The notes beneath the pieces were generated by a model, which saw only the letters and a program-made list of their open reading frames with translations, searched no databases and had not been told where the DNA came from. The translations under genes and the position numbers were made by a program. Positions 1-13,300 of a stretch of DNA of 64,000 nt are shown in pieces. Origin of the DNA: Aradus depressus (lineage: Eukaryota > Arthropoda > Insecta > Hemiptera > Aradidae); contig OY759216.1 in NCBI GenBank assembly GCA_963662175.1, positions 33,559,087 to 33,623,086 of the forward strand, read 5' to 3'. Position 1 is the first letter of the stretch. Every line of letters begins with the position of its first letter.

Positions 1-314
1 ATGGTGAGACCAAGCGACAAATCCCTACGCTCTAACCCACACGGCCACCATGACCCCCATATGTGCTGATTAAAATACAAGTATATATATGACAATAATA
101 AATATATAAATAATGTTTTTTGAGGAAGTAGGATTGTATGTATATACAGAAACTGGAGGATTAAATTATTGGCGATCAAAGGGGTGAACATTTGAGATTG
201 GTTTTTGTCGTGTTCTGTTTAGTTCCAGTTGTTCCAATGAGTTAGAGTAATGTACCTTTGTCACAGAAATGTAGGCCTGTATTTATGTCAAAATGGTGTT
301 TGTTTTCTTTGATG

Positions 315-425
315 TGTTGTGCACAACGATCGTAGCAATACCGAAAGTACTCCCATATTTTAGATACATTTTGTGAAATATATAATATATATTTTTTTAA
401 ACATACGTTTTTCTTTATTTTTTAT
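315..425 (+). repeat. Decayed Penelope-like 3' tail
   Basis: The segment carries CAATACCGAAAGTACTCCCA followed by a TTTGTGAAATA motif and a CATACG...TTTATTTTTTAT tail. The same series of blocks recurs at 5545-5660 and in both arms of the foldback at 39978-40228, so this is a dispersed family. The CTGAnGA core seen in other copies is damaged here. Confidence 0.55.
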
Positions 426-639
426 TAAGTGTTTCACAATATCTCTGCAAAAAATGTTAAGTATCATCTTGTTGAATGCACAAAACATCATTTCACGCAC
501 ATCACATATAAATTAGTTCATCTTATTAGAATTCTAATAATTTTATCTTTAATGTCGGTTTTACCACTGTTATTGAAAAGGGAAGACAATATTTCAGACC
601 AAATTTCCCATTTTAAATCCAACCCTTTCCTTACCTGAT

Positions 640-775
640 GTATAAGAATGATTGACTTTAATTTATAATTAAACCTGACAATGTAATGGAAAAAATCGTT
701 AGTATATTTATATAAAAGTTTTGTGGAATAGTAAATTTTTCAAAAATAAGGTTATTTTATTTATTTACAATAACA
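640..775 (+). repeat. Decayed Penelope-like 3' tail, second subfamily
   Basis: Blocks resembling TTTATAATTAAAC, TTTTGTGGAATAG and TTTCAAAAATAAGG followed by TTTTATTTATTTAC match the order found at 35150-35200 (a PLE with recognisable coding sequence) and at 50990-51095. Only the tail is present; no reading frame accompanies it. Confidence 0.45.
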
Positions 776-3341
776 CACTGTCACAGATATCGTGTTTATC
801 TAGGAACGACTTCCAATACTGGTTCATCTACATCTCCCATTTTTCATTCTCACTCTTTTATAAATTAAGAAACAGAAAAAAAAAGAAAAAATCATCAAAG
901 CAAAATAGAAAAAAGAAATCTACTAAAAACCATCTATAATATAAGTTACGACTAAATTTGAAAAAGTGCCAAGAATGATTTTTCTAAAAATGTGATCTAT
1001 TTATTTTTGGCAGTTACAAGGATCAATGTCCTGCCAAATCATTTGACTTAAGCTTAAGGTTTTAAAGTAAATTGAAAATCTGCATCAACATAAGCTCTAA
1101 TGCAACAATTGTTTGAAGGGCAAAACTCGATAATTACACTAGAAAAAACTTTTCAGTGAACGGAGTTGCAAAAATAGAAATTGCAGTGTGTGTCCGCTAG
1201 TTGGCACCTGCAATAAAATATTTAGCTTAATGTATATATATGTTTTTTTTTAAATTAATAACAGGCATTGGGAAAAGGAAAGGTGATTGGATGAAAACCT
1301 CATCAAGGGAGAGTCCTCTCGCTACGAGTCCTATATCTTACATCTGTCAATGTTAGGCAGGCCGGAACCCGGACCAGACGAAATATTTTAGCTTCAGAAG
1401 GTCTGGTTCTCGTTCTGAGCCATTATAGGATGTGATGAAGAAGTGGCTATCACATTATATACAGGAAAGGTCAGTTCGCAGGTTTTTGACATATTCACCA
1501 AGAAAGGAACCTTTTATAAATGCAGTACGAGAGGACAACCAGAAATTCATAAATTTTACGAGAATGAGTATAAATAGTTTTGAATATCAGTGATGCATCA
1601 CCGCACAGGTGAACGAAACTCGCTATTTGAGCCCCAAAAATGAAGAAACAAAACTACATTTTTTTTTAAATTTAACGTCTCGTTTATAAAAAAATATAAT
1701 ATATTAAAAATATTGTATTGACTCCGTGGGCTAAGCAAAGATAATAATGTGATCTTGCTTTATACTACATCGCATTTGCTTTTTATATGTGTACGGATTA
1801 TTTATTATTTAAAAAATAATTACTTTGTTGTACTTTTCAATTCGTGCGATTTAGAATAGTGTGTTAAAAATATATTATTCTAATTTGAGGGGGAACGCTG
1901 AATCAGGTTGCGCTTTGGGGTGTTGCTCCATGCGCCTGTGCGGTGATCCGCCACTGTTCACTGTATTATAGGGTTACGAATTGTAAGTTAGAAAATTGCG
2001 AAGACACTCACTATAGAAGTATGATGCCTGTTGAGAGTTACTTAATTACTCTTAGGTAAGTATTTTATAACACTATTTCTTATCCGTATAAAATATATAA
2101 TGAGCAATTTATAGTTATTATAACATAATTTGTACGTCAAACCCCAATTTTATTAGGTAACGAAATGTGCTGTTTCTGCTATGAATATGGTTTTCATTAA
2201 CCAAATGAGATTTTTTTAAAGCATATTTACATGTTCGGAAAACTTAGAGCAGGCTATTCTTCGAAGGGGTCGTTAAACGGGGGGTTGGCACCACTGATGA
2301 CCATGGATAAGTATAGGTGATGCTTATAGGCAACTTCGTCATTTTGTCAGTGCATTGTCAAACACTGTTATGTATATTCTTAATCATGTTACTTTGAAAA
2401 ATTGATATTTTCAGAGTAATTTTTGTTGATAAGCCTCTTCTGCTTAACAAACTGCAAAATTGATTAATGCAATTTCTCCATTTCATAAAAATAAAAATTA
2501 TTCAAGCACAAACATTATTTTTCAAACTAAATTCTAATCTTCTTAGAATAAATAATTATTAATATTATGGATATGTTTTTTTGGATTAGAATAACCAAGA
2601 ATCAGAGATTCAGCATAAACATTAAGAGATTCGTCGTTACAGATCGAATTGTAACAAAACCTTGTTCTGACCTAAGTCTTACAAAAAGTAAAAAAAAATG
2701 GCCTTTAACTTTAACATGAGAGTATAGAAAGTATTGTTTTATCATTTGGAATATTGGAAAAAACATAAAAGTCGGAAGATAATGGCAGGCACATTAGTGT
2801 GTAGACTAGGGTGTTGGGTTGTGGTGGTTGCTAGAGCTGAATTGATCCCGGAATAGCCAGCCTGGTGTTCAAACAGAGAGCTCTGATATCAACTCTAGAT
2901 CAGGCCTCCCTCCAACATCTAAACACTGCTAAATTTAACTAAGTAATCAACATGGGATCAAATTTTCTAGGGTCAACAGCGGAGGTTGTTTGGTAAATAT
3001 CGCTGACAGGATGAGGTACATACAGAGTGGAGTGCAACGAAAGAAATACAGTTTTTTGACCGTCTTTTATTAGTGCAAAAAAAAAAAAAAAAGAAGAAAA
3101 ACTAACTTCTAAATTAGGCCAGCAAAAACTACGTTCAGCCAAAAAAGATTTTGAGGTGCTGCAGGGGTCCTTTTTTATTTCTTGGTTTCCAAATGACAAA
3201 ACAATACCTACTATTATACTCTCATTTTTAGGACAAAGGTACTTTTTTTAAAACTTTTTTAAGACTTAGAACATGGTTTTTTACTATTTGAAATATAATA
3301 ATGAAACTCTTATTGTTTTAGGCTCTGTGGCAGTTTCTTGA

Positions 3342-3440
3342 GAGGGCGCCGGTAGCTCAGTGGTATGCGTGCTTGTCTTCTGAGCTCAAGATCGTGGGTT
3401 CGAAACCCGACCGAGGCCCTTAGTTTATTTTGTTATCTTA
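3342..3440 (+). mobile_element. tRNA-derived SINE, head only
   Basis: A tRNA-like head carries an A box (TAGCTCAGTGGTA) and a B box (GGTTCGAAACCC) at tRNA spacing, ending in CCGAGGCCCTTAG. The same head begins the longer copies at 11714, 20594 and 46420. The flanking arms do not pair as a tRNA acceptor stem, so it is a SINE promoter region and not a tRNA gene. The SINE body is missing in this copy. Confidence 0.8.
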
Positions 3441-3586
3441 GAAAGATGACTCTATAAATATATGAGAAGATAAACCTTGTGTTTTATAAGACTATTCCCA
3501 ACTATATCCGAATAAATGTTTGCGATCAATGCCAATATTGTGGAAAGATATTAAAATAAATAAAAACAAAGAAATTGTTTATAGTT

Positions 3587-3800
3587 AGTTATTATGACTC
3601 TTGCCCGGGCTTTAACTACGCGGTCATATCGCCTACTACCGGAGCGCACTTTCGTCACTCTGGTGGACATGAGCCTGACTCCTAAATTTTGCTTACCCTA
3701 AATTTTTATTCACCTAGGGCAGGGGTCTTTAACTTGGTACCTGACATCGCACAGGCTCGGGACCATCGCTTAATGATAACCACTGAGCTACCGCCGCCCT
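3587..3800 (-). mobile_element. SINE body, reverse orientation
   Basis: Reading the minus strand gives the common SINE body blocks: GCGATGGTCCCGAGCCTG, the AAAGACCCCTGCCCTAGGTG block, CTCATGTCCACCAGAGTGACG and GCCCGGGC near the tail. The tRNA-like head is not recognisable at its 5' end. Confidence 0.75.
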
Positions 3801-3877
3801 TGAAATTGTTTCAATGAAAGAAGCGAGATGAACAATCAAAGTGGCTCTTTGGCTGTTTTTTGGACACATTCTGTTTT

Positions 3878-4095
3878 ACTTCCCCAGCTATACAAGTATA
3901 GGGGAAGTTATGTAATCGGTCAGAAATTCAATGTGGAGTTTTCAAAAGACGTTCAAAAAGATAATTGCTGTTTGTGTCTGTGAACACGATAACTACCGAT
4001 AGAATGAATGCATCGACAAGAAATTTTATTTGTGTACTCAAAACCCTCTAAGGACGACACCTATTGATATCCGCAGAAATTTTTTATTATGGCAA
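3878..4095 (+). repeat. ACTTCCCCAG repeat family, 5' part
   Basis: It begins ACTTCCCCAGCTATAC, contains a short terminal hairpin, and continues through GTTATGTAATCGGTCAG and the GAATGAATGCATCGACA and AAGGACGACACC blocks that recur in at least eight other places here. The copy is truncated at its 3' end. The longest copy is at 30198-30956. Confidence 0.6.
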
Positions 4096-4129
4096 CCTAA
4101 CAAACTTTAATGAGATTTTTGAATTCTGT

Positions 4130-4205
4130 GTTGAAGATAGCATAGGCCTAAACCGGTAAACGTTATGTATATATTTTTGTGGAATTAGACAATGAAAAAG
4201 TTAAA
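4130..4205 (+). repeat. Decayed Penelope-like tail
   Basis: TTGAAGATAGCATAGGCC, then TAAACCGGTAAACG and TTTTTGTGGAATTAGACAAT, match the intact series at 52018-52110 with substitutions in the hammerhead-like core. Confidence 0.5.
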
Positions 4206-5544
4206 CCAGTTAGATATGATACCCAGCATCTCAAAACACCTCCTCTCATCTCACTGAATTTTACCAGAAAACAAAGTGACTAAAGAAAAACTCTTTGCCA
4301 AAGAGACATAGAAAGAAGATTAGTTTTAAAATGGCAAAACTTTAGTTAGTAGCATCCTCGTCCCGAACGACCGAAGTGCCATTCTCAATTAGCTCCGACC
4401 AAAAAAAACAAACATTTAACTATCACAATTCTAATAAAAATATTAGTTTTCCCTCACTCTTTAAAATGAAAAGATTTCCAAGTTTTCCAATATTTTTTTG
4501 ACTTGATTTACATTTTTTTCTCACAGGTACGGTTTGAAAGTATGGATTTAAACAAATATTTTTAGTATGTATTACATTGTTTATTTGTATGAAACATAAT
4601 GAAGTACCGTTTTGAGGCTTAAATTAGTTTATTATTTAAATTATGCAAGAAAGGTACACACGTGTTTCAATACTTATTTGTCCCTGTGTAACTCCAGATA
4701 AAGAAACTGTTGAAAATGGGTTTAAAGCAAAATCTATGTGTAATTTGATCCATAAACGAAATTTGACCTCAGGTTTTTCTATTTTCTGTTTTATTGAAAT
4801 TTGAAAGCATCGTAAATTAGATAGTTGCCAGTTTTTTTTGTCTTGTTTTCTGGACCGCGATAAAAGAAAATTAAAATGGTCTCCGTTTTATTATTTCCTT
4901 TTTTTTTTTTTTTCTGGCGCGCGGACAACATGGTTATTGGCGCCCTTGTCAGAGAGTACCCATGCCACATCTAACTTCAAGCAAGCCGGGCGAGACAGAT
5001 ACCATCGCAGGTCGGCACTTGAAAGGAAATGCATCGCTGTTAAGGTTCGGGCTATAAAAATAAGGAGGAATTGTTCATTGTGACACATATGGCAGAAAAT
5101 AACCGAAATTTTGTCCTGACTAATAACGTACATTAAATACGTTTTCCAACGATGTGATACTTGATAATGGTACTTAACATTTTCTGCAGAGATATTGTTA
5201 AACCCTTCATAAGAAATTTCATCAACATTGGTTGGTAAACAAGGGAGATATAATTTATTTTTTATAAAAAAACAAATTGCGTTTCCTTCGCCCGATAAAA
5301 ACCGCGAAATGCCAAAATCTTTACAGGCTGTAAAATCTAAACCGCTTGAGATAGAGCGAAAACATTTTATATCCTTACTTAAATCCATAAAAGGAACAAA
5401 CATGCCAAGTTTCATCAAAATCTGAGATCATGGGTGTCAAATCCATTTTTTTCTGATTGATTTGACATAAGGAAAACCTATGTTTTTTAAAAAAATGTCT
5501 ATATAATATATTATAATATGTGCTATTAATTTAAATACTATAGT

Positions 5545-5660
5545 TATGTTAATTCGTGACTGAAGATGATAACAATACCGAAAGTACTCCCATATATTAG
5601 ATAGATTTTGTGAAATAGACAATATTTTAAAAACATACGTTTTGTTTATTTTTTATAGTT
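5545..5660 (+). repeat. Penelope-like tail
   Basis: GTGACTGAAGATGATAACA, ACCGAAAGTACTCCCATAT, TTTTGTGAAATAGACAATAT and CATACGTTTTG occur in order, as in the 40115-40228 arm. The hairpin between the two core motifs is imperfect in this copy. A related piece lies at 5150-5215 on the other strand. Confidence 0.55.
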
Positions 5661-6533
5661 GATAATGTTTGAGGCGATTTCGAGGCCTGGAAAAAAACAA
5701 AATAATTCCATACATAACATGAATCGAATAAAATAAATTGGTACGGTTAAGTTAACGACCGACTCACATTAACGTTCCTTTGGTCAAGTGATATCTTGGA
5801 AATCTTTTTAAATGAACATTAGTATTCAAGGGAAATATCTTCCATTGCTCATATAACACAGGCAGGGAATCCAATAATTCCCCAAAAATCATAAGTAAAC
5901 TTAATTCATGGAGCACGCATTTTGAAATGGAACAAGTATTCACATAAAATTCCAGACAAAAGTTTTTTTGCTAATTAAGGCCTTCGAACTAAGGTAATAC
6001 ATGGTCCTCATTACTCTCTTTTTTGAGATAATCCCTCCATGTAAAAACACTGTTTTCCTGAGAGAGCTTAGGCCCTCCCACATTGCTAAAGTTTTCATAC
6101 ATCGCCATCATAATTTAGAACATTTTACTCTTTTGGCGTTTAGAGTGACTGGGAATGGAAATCATTATCAAGCTATATTTTATTATCAACATTAAAACAA
6201 ATAGTTTCATTCAAATGAAGTTAAATCCTCTTTCCATAAAAAAAACATTTAGAAGAGCGCCCCCCTAACCTCTAAATAGTATTTTGATAAATAAATAAAT
6301 GCATTTGCATGTAAGTTTTCTGTTTATCCTGATCCACTTATATGACCTAGAAATATGTCAGTTTACACCTGAAACACCAATTTCTTTGAATAACTTCTAA
6401 AATGATCTTTCAAGAAATCTATTGATTTTTTCAACTTTATTTTTCGACAAATTAAACGTAAGATCTTGAAATTATAATACGAAGTTACCAGCCTGTATGT
6501 GTACAAGGTATCCCAAATATGGCAGCCAGCTTT

Positions 6534-6573
6534 GCGAATACTTGTAAACCGCTGCGAATACTTGTAAACCGCT
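6534..6573. repeat. 20-bp direct tandem pair
   Basis: The 20-bp unit GCGAATACTTGTAAACCGCT occurs twice without a spacer. Too short to classify. Confidence 0.8.
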
Positions 6574-6649
6574 ACTTTTAAGTTTAAATTACAAATGCTT
6601 GTTTTGACCCAGTTATGAGATGAGTTAGTTAATGTGACATTTTGTGGCT

Positions 6650-6830
6650 TTAACTACAAGGTCATATCGCCTACTAGCAGAGGTGTGTTCTCGCTCTGGT
6701 GGACATGAGCCATGCTCTACTGCTGGAGTTCTTAATTTTGCCTAGGTTCCGTTATCTAGGATATGGGTCTTTACAAGTACCTGCTATATACAGGCTCAGG
6801 ACCATTGCTTAACGTACCATCCGAAGGATT
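6650..6830 (-). mobile_element. SINE body, diverged, reverse
   Basis: It contains decayed forms of the SINE blocks (CTGGTGGACATGAGCC, CAGGCTCAGGACCATTGC and CCATCCGAAGG on the plus strand) in the order expected for a reverse copy. The head is absent. Confidence 0.65.
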
Positions 6831-7252
6831 AATACAAATTAAGAGGAAATGAGTAAAAAAATTTAAACAATATAAATATATCTAACATTACGAGCTTTAT
6901 ATCTTGCGATTCAAAAAATATTTGGAACTAAGGTGGATAACTCTGTTGAGCCATAAGCCTTCGAGCCCGTTTGGAAATAATGCACAATTTATGTTGTAAT
7001 TTTAGCAGGGATTGCAAAACTTTTAGCACTTATGGTGAATTTTTTGTTTCCAGTACCCATTATCGCAATTAATATTGTTAAAGTTTTGACAAAAAATGAG
7101 AACGTTAGTTCTCACCAGAACAGCTCAAAAGTATTTTGTAAATTTCAAAGAGGAAGGTTTCTATATATACGTACCAATTTAGGTCAAAATCAGTTCAGAG
7201 GTTCATCAGAAAAATAAAATGAATTTTAGAAAATAATAATAAATATACTTAC

Positions 7253-7368
7253 CCTGTATGAGTCGTGTACGAAATTGGTGGTCTTGTTCTCCAACTGTTG
7301 TTTCAGCTGTCTGGCCGTAGCCAGCGCTTGCTCCCCTTCAGCATCGTTCCCACCACTCCACATTATCT
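7253..7368 (-). CDS. Spectrin-repeat gene exon j (most downstream found)
   Basis: 116 nt, entering after TTTTCCCAG and leaving at AGG|GTAAGT in phase 0. It encodes KIMWSGGNDAEGEQALATAR and ends NFVHDSYR. The good donor shows that the transcript continues, but no following exon was found between here and position 1. Confidence 0.8.
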
Positions 7369-10300
7369 CTGGGAAAATAAATAAATAATTAAACATTGCT
7401 TGATAGGTACTTACTATTACTTAATATACCCCTGTAAAATAAAGTAAGGGTCTTCCATAAGTAAATGTTCTTATAATCAAAAGGCAATATTCAAGGCTGA
7501 TAAGGGAAAGGCGGGATAAGGTCGAGCAGACGGTTTTCTTATCAGAGGGCCTTCCCAGAGAATGACACTCCGACCAATAAACATAATTCTTATGGGAGGG
7601 TCCAGAAGGCACCAGCTTCTTGGATATGATTAATATTAAACAGAAAGAAGCCCACCAAAGCATTATGGAATGAAATTTATTCAGGAAGATCAAACAGTTA
7701 GACACTGCAACTCCTTTTAAATTGCCAAGGATACACAATATTGATACAAATACGAGGGACGTTCAATAATTAACGAGACAAATTGTTATGGACAAAAAAT
7801 GTTATATTCAATAACAATGAAACTTACCATACTTTTCAACGTAATCTCCACTAACATTTAGGCATTTATCTCATCGCTTTGGGAGCTTTCGAAATCCCGT
7901 GGTAAAACATTCTTGATCTTGCTGACGGAGCCATTTGTATATAGATTTTTTGACCGCTTCAGTGTCTTCGAACAGTGTCTTTGAGTGGGCCGAACAGATG
8001 TAACTCGGACGGCGCGAGGTCATGACTATACGGTGGACGTGGCAACAACTCTCAACGCAAATTTTCGATGATCTCTCGCGTTTTGTGAGCGGTATGGGGG
8101 CGGACGTTATCGTGCAGCAGAATCACACCTTTTGAGAGAGCACCCTGACGTTTTCTCCTTATCGTAGGTTTCATTTTATGTTGAAGCATGTTAGAATAGT
8201 ACTTACTGTTCACAGTACGTTCTTCTTTTAAATAGTCACACAATTTTGCACGATTTTGCAGCGCGTTGGTCGAGCCTTCAACCGGAGCGATGAATATTGC
8301 TGACACTTGCTCTGCCCAATTTAAACTGTTTAATCCATTTATACAAGCTTCCGCGGCTTAACTGCTTCGAAATTCTCAAGTAAATTTCGGCTGGTTTCAC
8401 ATCTTCGGATAACAAAAATCCTATCACTAAACGTTGCTCTTCTGCCGTACACGTATCGGGAGGAGCTGACATTTTGAAATGAACAAAAGAGGTTATGTTT
8501 ATTTTTATTTATTTCAAACAGCTGATTGAATTTGTCTCCAAGGTTGTCAACTTGACTCTCATAATATTCAGTAGTTTTCCCACTTTTGCAGTTTGTCTCA
8601 TTAATTATTGAACATCTTTCGTATGTAAGCAGTTAATTAAATCTACAAATTCGTGAAAATAGATAATATAATGAAATTCAATTTCTCGAAGAAAATGAAA
8701 GATGTTTATATATTTGTCTTAGAAAACGTAAAACTAAGAAGCTTTTTTCTGAGCCTAGACCATGTATTACTCATGTAATTTCCCATTGTAAGAAAAAAAA
8801 AAGAGAGAGAGAAAAAGAGAGTGAGTGGTGGGGGAGGGGAGCCAACATTTCTGTTATCGAATTATTTACTTCTCAGGTTTATTACTGTATTTTCTTTTGT
8901 AATTTATTCAAGTAGGTACGGTATGTACATTGTAAATAATGCATGAATTGCGTGTAATTCATATATTCTTATAAGTTAGTTAGTTATTTGACTCATGCTC
9001 GGGTTTAACTCAAAAGTTGAGTTCATATCGCCTACTACCAAAGCTGTCTTTCGTCACTCTGGTGGACATGAGCCCGACCCAACTATGGGAGTCCTAAACT
9101 TTGCCTACCTAAGTTTATTCACTCAGGATAGGGTTCTTTAACGAGTACCTGACATCGTATAGACTCAGAACCATCGCTTATAATTTGGCGAGCCAACTCC
9201 TTGTAATAAATGTTGCACACTTTAAAATCAGTAAATTATATTATGTATATATATACATATATGTAATACGAAATATAATTGGAAAAACGAGTATCCTGCC
9301 TAAAAAAATTATAAATTTGGTCTTTACCTTAGCGATAAGTGAAAAAAGTTGTAATTTAATCATTACAATTTCAACTTACTTTCTGCGATATCCAACTGTT
9401 CACTGAGGTCGAATATGAGGGTGAGGACTTTGACATAACTGGTAGCTAGATTGACACGAGCTTCCAAAGTTTCAACCATATTAGTCCACCGTTTCTCCAG
9501 TTGACCACAGGATGTGAGAATCTGCTCCTCCCGTTGACTACTAGTGCCGATATCTCGAGCAGTGCGCAGTACCGCCTTCAGCTCGGGACCCTTCGACTGA
9601 AATAGATAAGTAGCGGAGAAGTACAATATGAAATGGAAACTATAAATGTAAAAGTAGTTTGAAATATATCGCAAATTGATTTGAAAAGTGCCACAACTGT
9701 AAAAAAGCAAGATCTGAGTAAAGAGTAAAAAAAAAAAAGCTCATATCAGAGAAAGTAGAATATTGTGAAAGTATTAAGCAAACGACTCTAGATTCCAAGG
9801 CAATAAGTATCTATTGAAATGTATTGATTAAACAAGGTGAGTAGTCATTATGAAATTTTTAAGGGGAGATAGTATCACCCAAGGTGAACAAAAAAGTCCT
9901 ATAAACCATGGTCCGATTCTCACACGTTTCCAGGTTATTGATTTTTTTTTTGTATTTTTACTTAGAAGTTTGTTTCTTTATGAACAAATCGCTTTTACTT
10001 AGTTACCCTTCACTTTAAATACCATCTTTCTAAAGCTCGTTGAATTTCCGAAGCCTTCATATGTGCCCCATAACAAAAGGACGAAAAAATACCTTTTTTC
10101 TTTTTAAAATTTTTGGAAATGCTTCGAAGCACCACTAAATTACTCAGAATTTGTCAACTTCCACAATGACTTATCAAATCAATAAGCTTTAAAATGATAT
10201 TTCCTAATTCCCTATCATCTCAAATGGTCAATTCACAGTCAACTATTAAATTTGAAAAACTTCGTCTTGTAAGAAAAGAGCCAGGCAAATGAATGAACGA

Positions 10301-13300
10301 AAAATATAAATTGTATTTATGTTATAATGGTTTTGAATGCTCAAACTGCTCTCCACACTTTCGGGTACACGCACCTCCTCGAACCGATCGTAACATTCCA
10401 TATTTCCCTCAACCTTCAGTTGCGCAAACGCCTTCCCTTTGCCCTGGTGTACATTAATCCGACTGTAAACAGTACTTTGCTACAATTCGGGGGTCAGAAG
10501 TGACACTTCATGCACGCTTTTAAAGCAATTTATAGCTATAATTTCTACGCTGCACTATTTGCAACGTATAGTCTTGCAAATATTTAAATACTATTTTCCT
10601 CAAGGGTCGCCTAATTTCTGAATAGCTAGCTGAAAGAAAGGGACCATTTGTACATAAAAATATATATATTTGTTAAAAAACCATTAATAATTACCAGCAG
10701 ATCATTCAAATTTCTCTTGTAAATTTGCAAAAACTCTTTAGCCGAAGACAAATCCGATCCCATTGTGGTAACTCCTGACAAATATGCTTCCATGCTATTC
10801 AGAAACGAGTTCAACTGAAATAACATCAATAATAATAATTTTTTAAAAAATAGTAAAATATGTGAAACAACATAATTTGTAATGCAAAAATTTAATGTAA
10901 TGAAATTGAACTTACGAGATTGAATTTCTCCATAAAATTGTTATAAGCAGCGTTCGTTCGAATATGTTCTTCTTTGTGGGCTACACACTGAACATTTAGA
11001 TTAATTTTTTTATTTTCGATTTGTTCGACCATTCGTTTAACACCCTATAAAAAAGACATACAATTTATTATAGAAGTTGAAATTTTCTTTATGTAAATTA
11101 TTTGTTATATGTGTATGCAGATACAGATACAAGTTCACAAAAATAAGTCTTCAGGAAACGAAAATAACATTCTAAATGTACATTAAAAAAATAATTGTCT
11201 TCAAATAATAAATAAACCTCCCCCACCAAAAAACATATGTATTATTTTAATGAAGCCGATAGAAACTAATAATAGACTTAAGATTTTGGCTGAAGGCACA
11301 TCCAAAAACTAGAATTTGACATATTGACATAAGCGGCAAACATTGAATTGCAAAGCCAAATGTAGGTATTCTTTCATTAATTTAAATAATAGTCTCGTAA
11401 AATATTAATTTATTTACTTGTATTTTGCACCCAAAAGTACAAAATTCTTGTCCAGAATGCGCACATAGTGTTTTTGCTCTTTTCACATCCAACGAATATA
11501 TACATATTTTTTAAATATCTTACTTTGTTTTTAAAGTATTTTTTTAAAGGTATCTGTTCTTATTACACATGCAGAGACTTTTTTGTTTATAAAAAACATG
11601 AAGTCTAAAAAATTACTGTATAAGATTCCAACCTCTTTCTATAATATCCTTGAATCTTTTCATGCAATGAAGAATTAGTAATATTATTATTATTTATATT
11701 TTATATTGTAAATATAGGGGCGCTGGTAGCTCGGTGGTGTGCGTGCTTGACTTCTGAGCTCAAGATCGTGGGTTCGAAACCCGACCGAGGCCCTTATCCT
11801 TTATCCCTTTATCTGGGAAGTAAAATAAACTTAAGCACGCCGTCCTTCGGATGGGACGTTAAGCGATGGTCCCGAGCCTGTACGATGTCAGGTACTCGTT
11901 AAAGACCCCTACCCTAGGTGAATAAAAATTTAGGGTAGGCAAAATTTAGGACTCCCACAGTAGAGACGGGCTCATGTCCACCAGAGGGACGAAAGAGCGC
12001 TCTGGTAGTGGGCGATATGACCTCGTAGTTAAAGCCCGGGCATGAGTCATAAAACCTAACCTAACCTATTGTAAATGGGATCTTCTATTCAAATATATTT
12101 TTGTTTATTAACCAGACAGTGACAATGAATGTTGAGAAAGTTGTCAGTGCCAATATCCGCTCATGAGAAACACTTGCGCCAAAATATATTACAAACGTAC
12201 ATATATTTTTAAAAAAGAGGTTTTATTATATTGTTACTATGTAAAAATATAGTTTTGCTATTACCAGAAAATGATTAGTCGGTGGGCATTTAGTGTAGTC
12301 TTGACAAATGGTTTTAATTAGTCTCTCACCTCAGCCGTAGGTATGTCAGAGAGGATCTGATACCCTTCTTGTATGACCTCTGAGGTGGCCTGCTCCACCG
12401 CCGAAGAAACCTCCGAGTGGAGGGATCGCAGTTGCTCCTCCCTCAGGCCCAGATCTCCAGTGGACAGCCGCACCTCCAGCTGGTCCAGTTTTACAAGTGC
12501 CTGAAATATTTTCTATTTAAGTAAATATATTTAGCCGATTTAAGTAAATCATTCATGTTTTTCTTTTGCGTCATCAGCATACAACAATAAAGAAAAATAC
12601 TTTTTTTTTTTTTAAATATTGTCTTGTATATAGAGTGTCTGAATACCATGAGTCATCCCACCCTTTTTTTCAGCTTAGCCTCATTTAAGCACTTCCCAGA
12701 TCTTGAGCTCCCTCCACAAAGTAAACGGGTGATGATGCACAAGTGCAAGATGCACCCAAAAACAATGAAGATATTCATAAAGATTTCAGTTAGAATTATG
12801 CAATAAATAAAATAAAAATGAACCCAGCACGCTACGAAAACATTAACAAATTTAAACTAAAAGTTACATAATCGAAATAAAATCAACACAATCCGAGTTT
12901 GATTAAATGAACGACATTTATGAATTATTGATTTTGTTTTAAAACGCTAAACAAATGATTAAGTCAGTAAATCTATTCACAACCCTCAAGACATCCATGA
13001 ACCTTCAAGGCAATACATAATCAATACAGTATAATCTGTACTGTAGTGTATATAAGACGTCTTAAGAGCCTTAACATAACGTGATCCAAGGTTATAATAG
13101 TACCGTTTTCAAACAGCAGTACAATACCAGAGGAGCTACTATCCAGACACTAGTAAGTAGCTAACAAAGTCCAGATTCTGGCCAGGGTTTAACTTAAACA
13201 GAAGTATCAGTGTCGTGAAAACTAGTCAAATGGCGCAGATACAATTAAGAATGCACACAGCACAATAACTCAATTAGCGACGAAGCAGTGCTGCCACATG

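Larger units (their letters stand above)
1..3340. other. AT-rich non-coding stretch
   Basis: No convincing exon is seen here. The stretch holds two decayed Penelope-like tails, listed separately, and a more GC-balanced patch near 1261-1500 with no sustained reading frame. If the spectrin-repeat gene on the minus strand continues past 7253, part of its 3' region could lie here, but I found no spliceable spectrin-like exon. Confidence 0.5.

Noticed and set aside
1..66. Short open frame starting with the ATG at position 1
   Set aside because: Only 22 codons, and the window edge prevents any judgement.
3342..3425. tRNA gene
   Set aside because: A and B boxes are good, but the ends do not form an acceptor stem and the same sequence heads many SINE copies.
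4891..5418. 175-codon minus-strand open frame
   Set aside because: Longer than expected in AT-rich DNA, but it includes a Penelope-like tail relic (5150-5215), ends in a lysine run from poly(T) and has no recognisable motif.
7421..7738. 105-codon minus-strand frame beside the mariner element
   Set aside because: No known motif, and it lies upstream of exon j without a fitting donor or acceptor pair.
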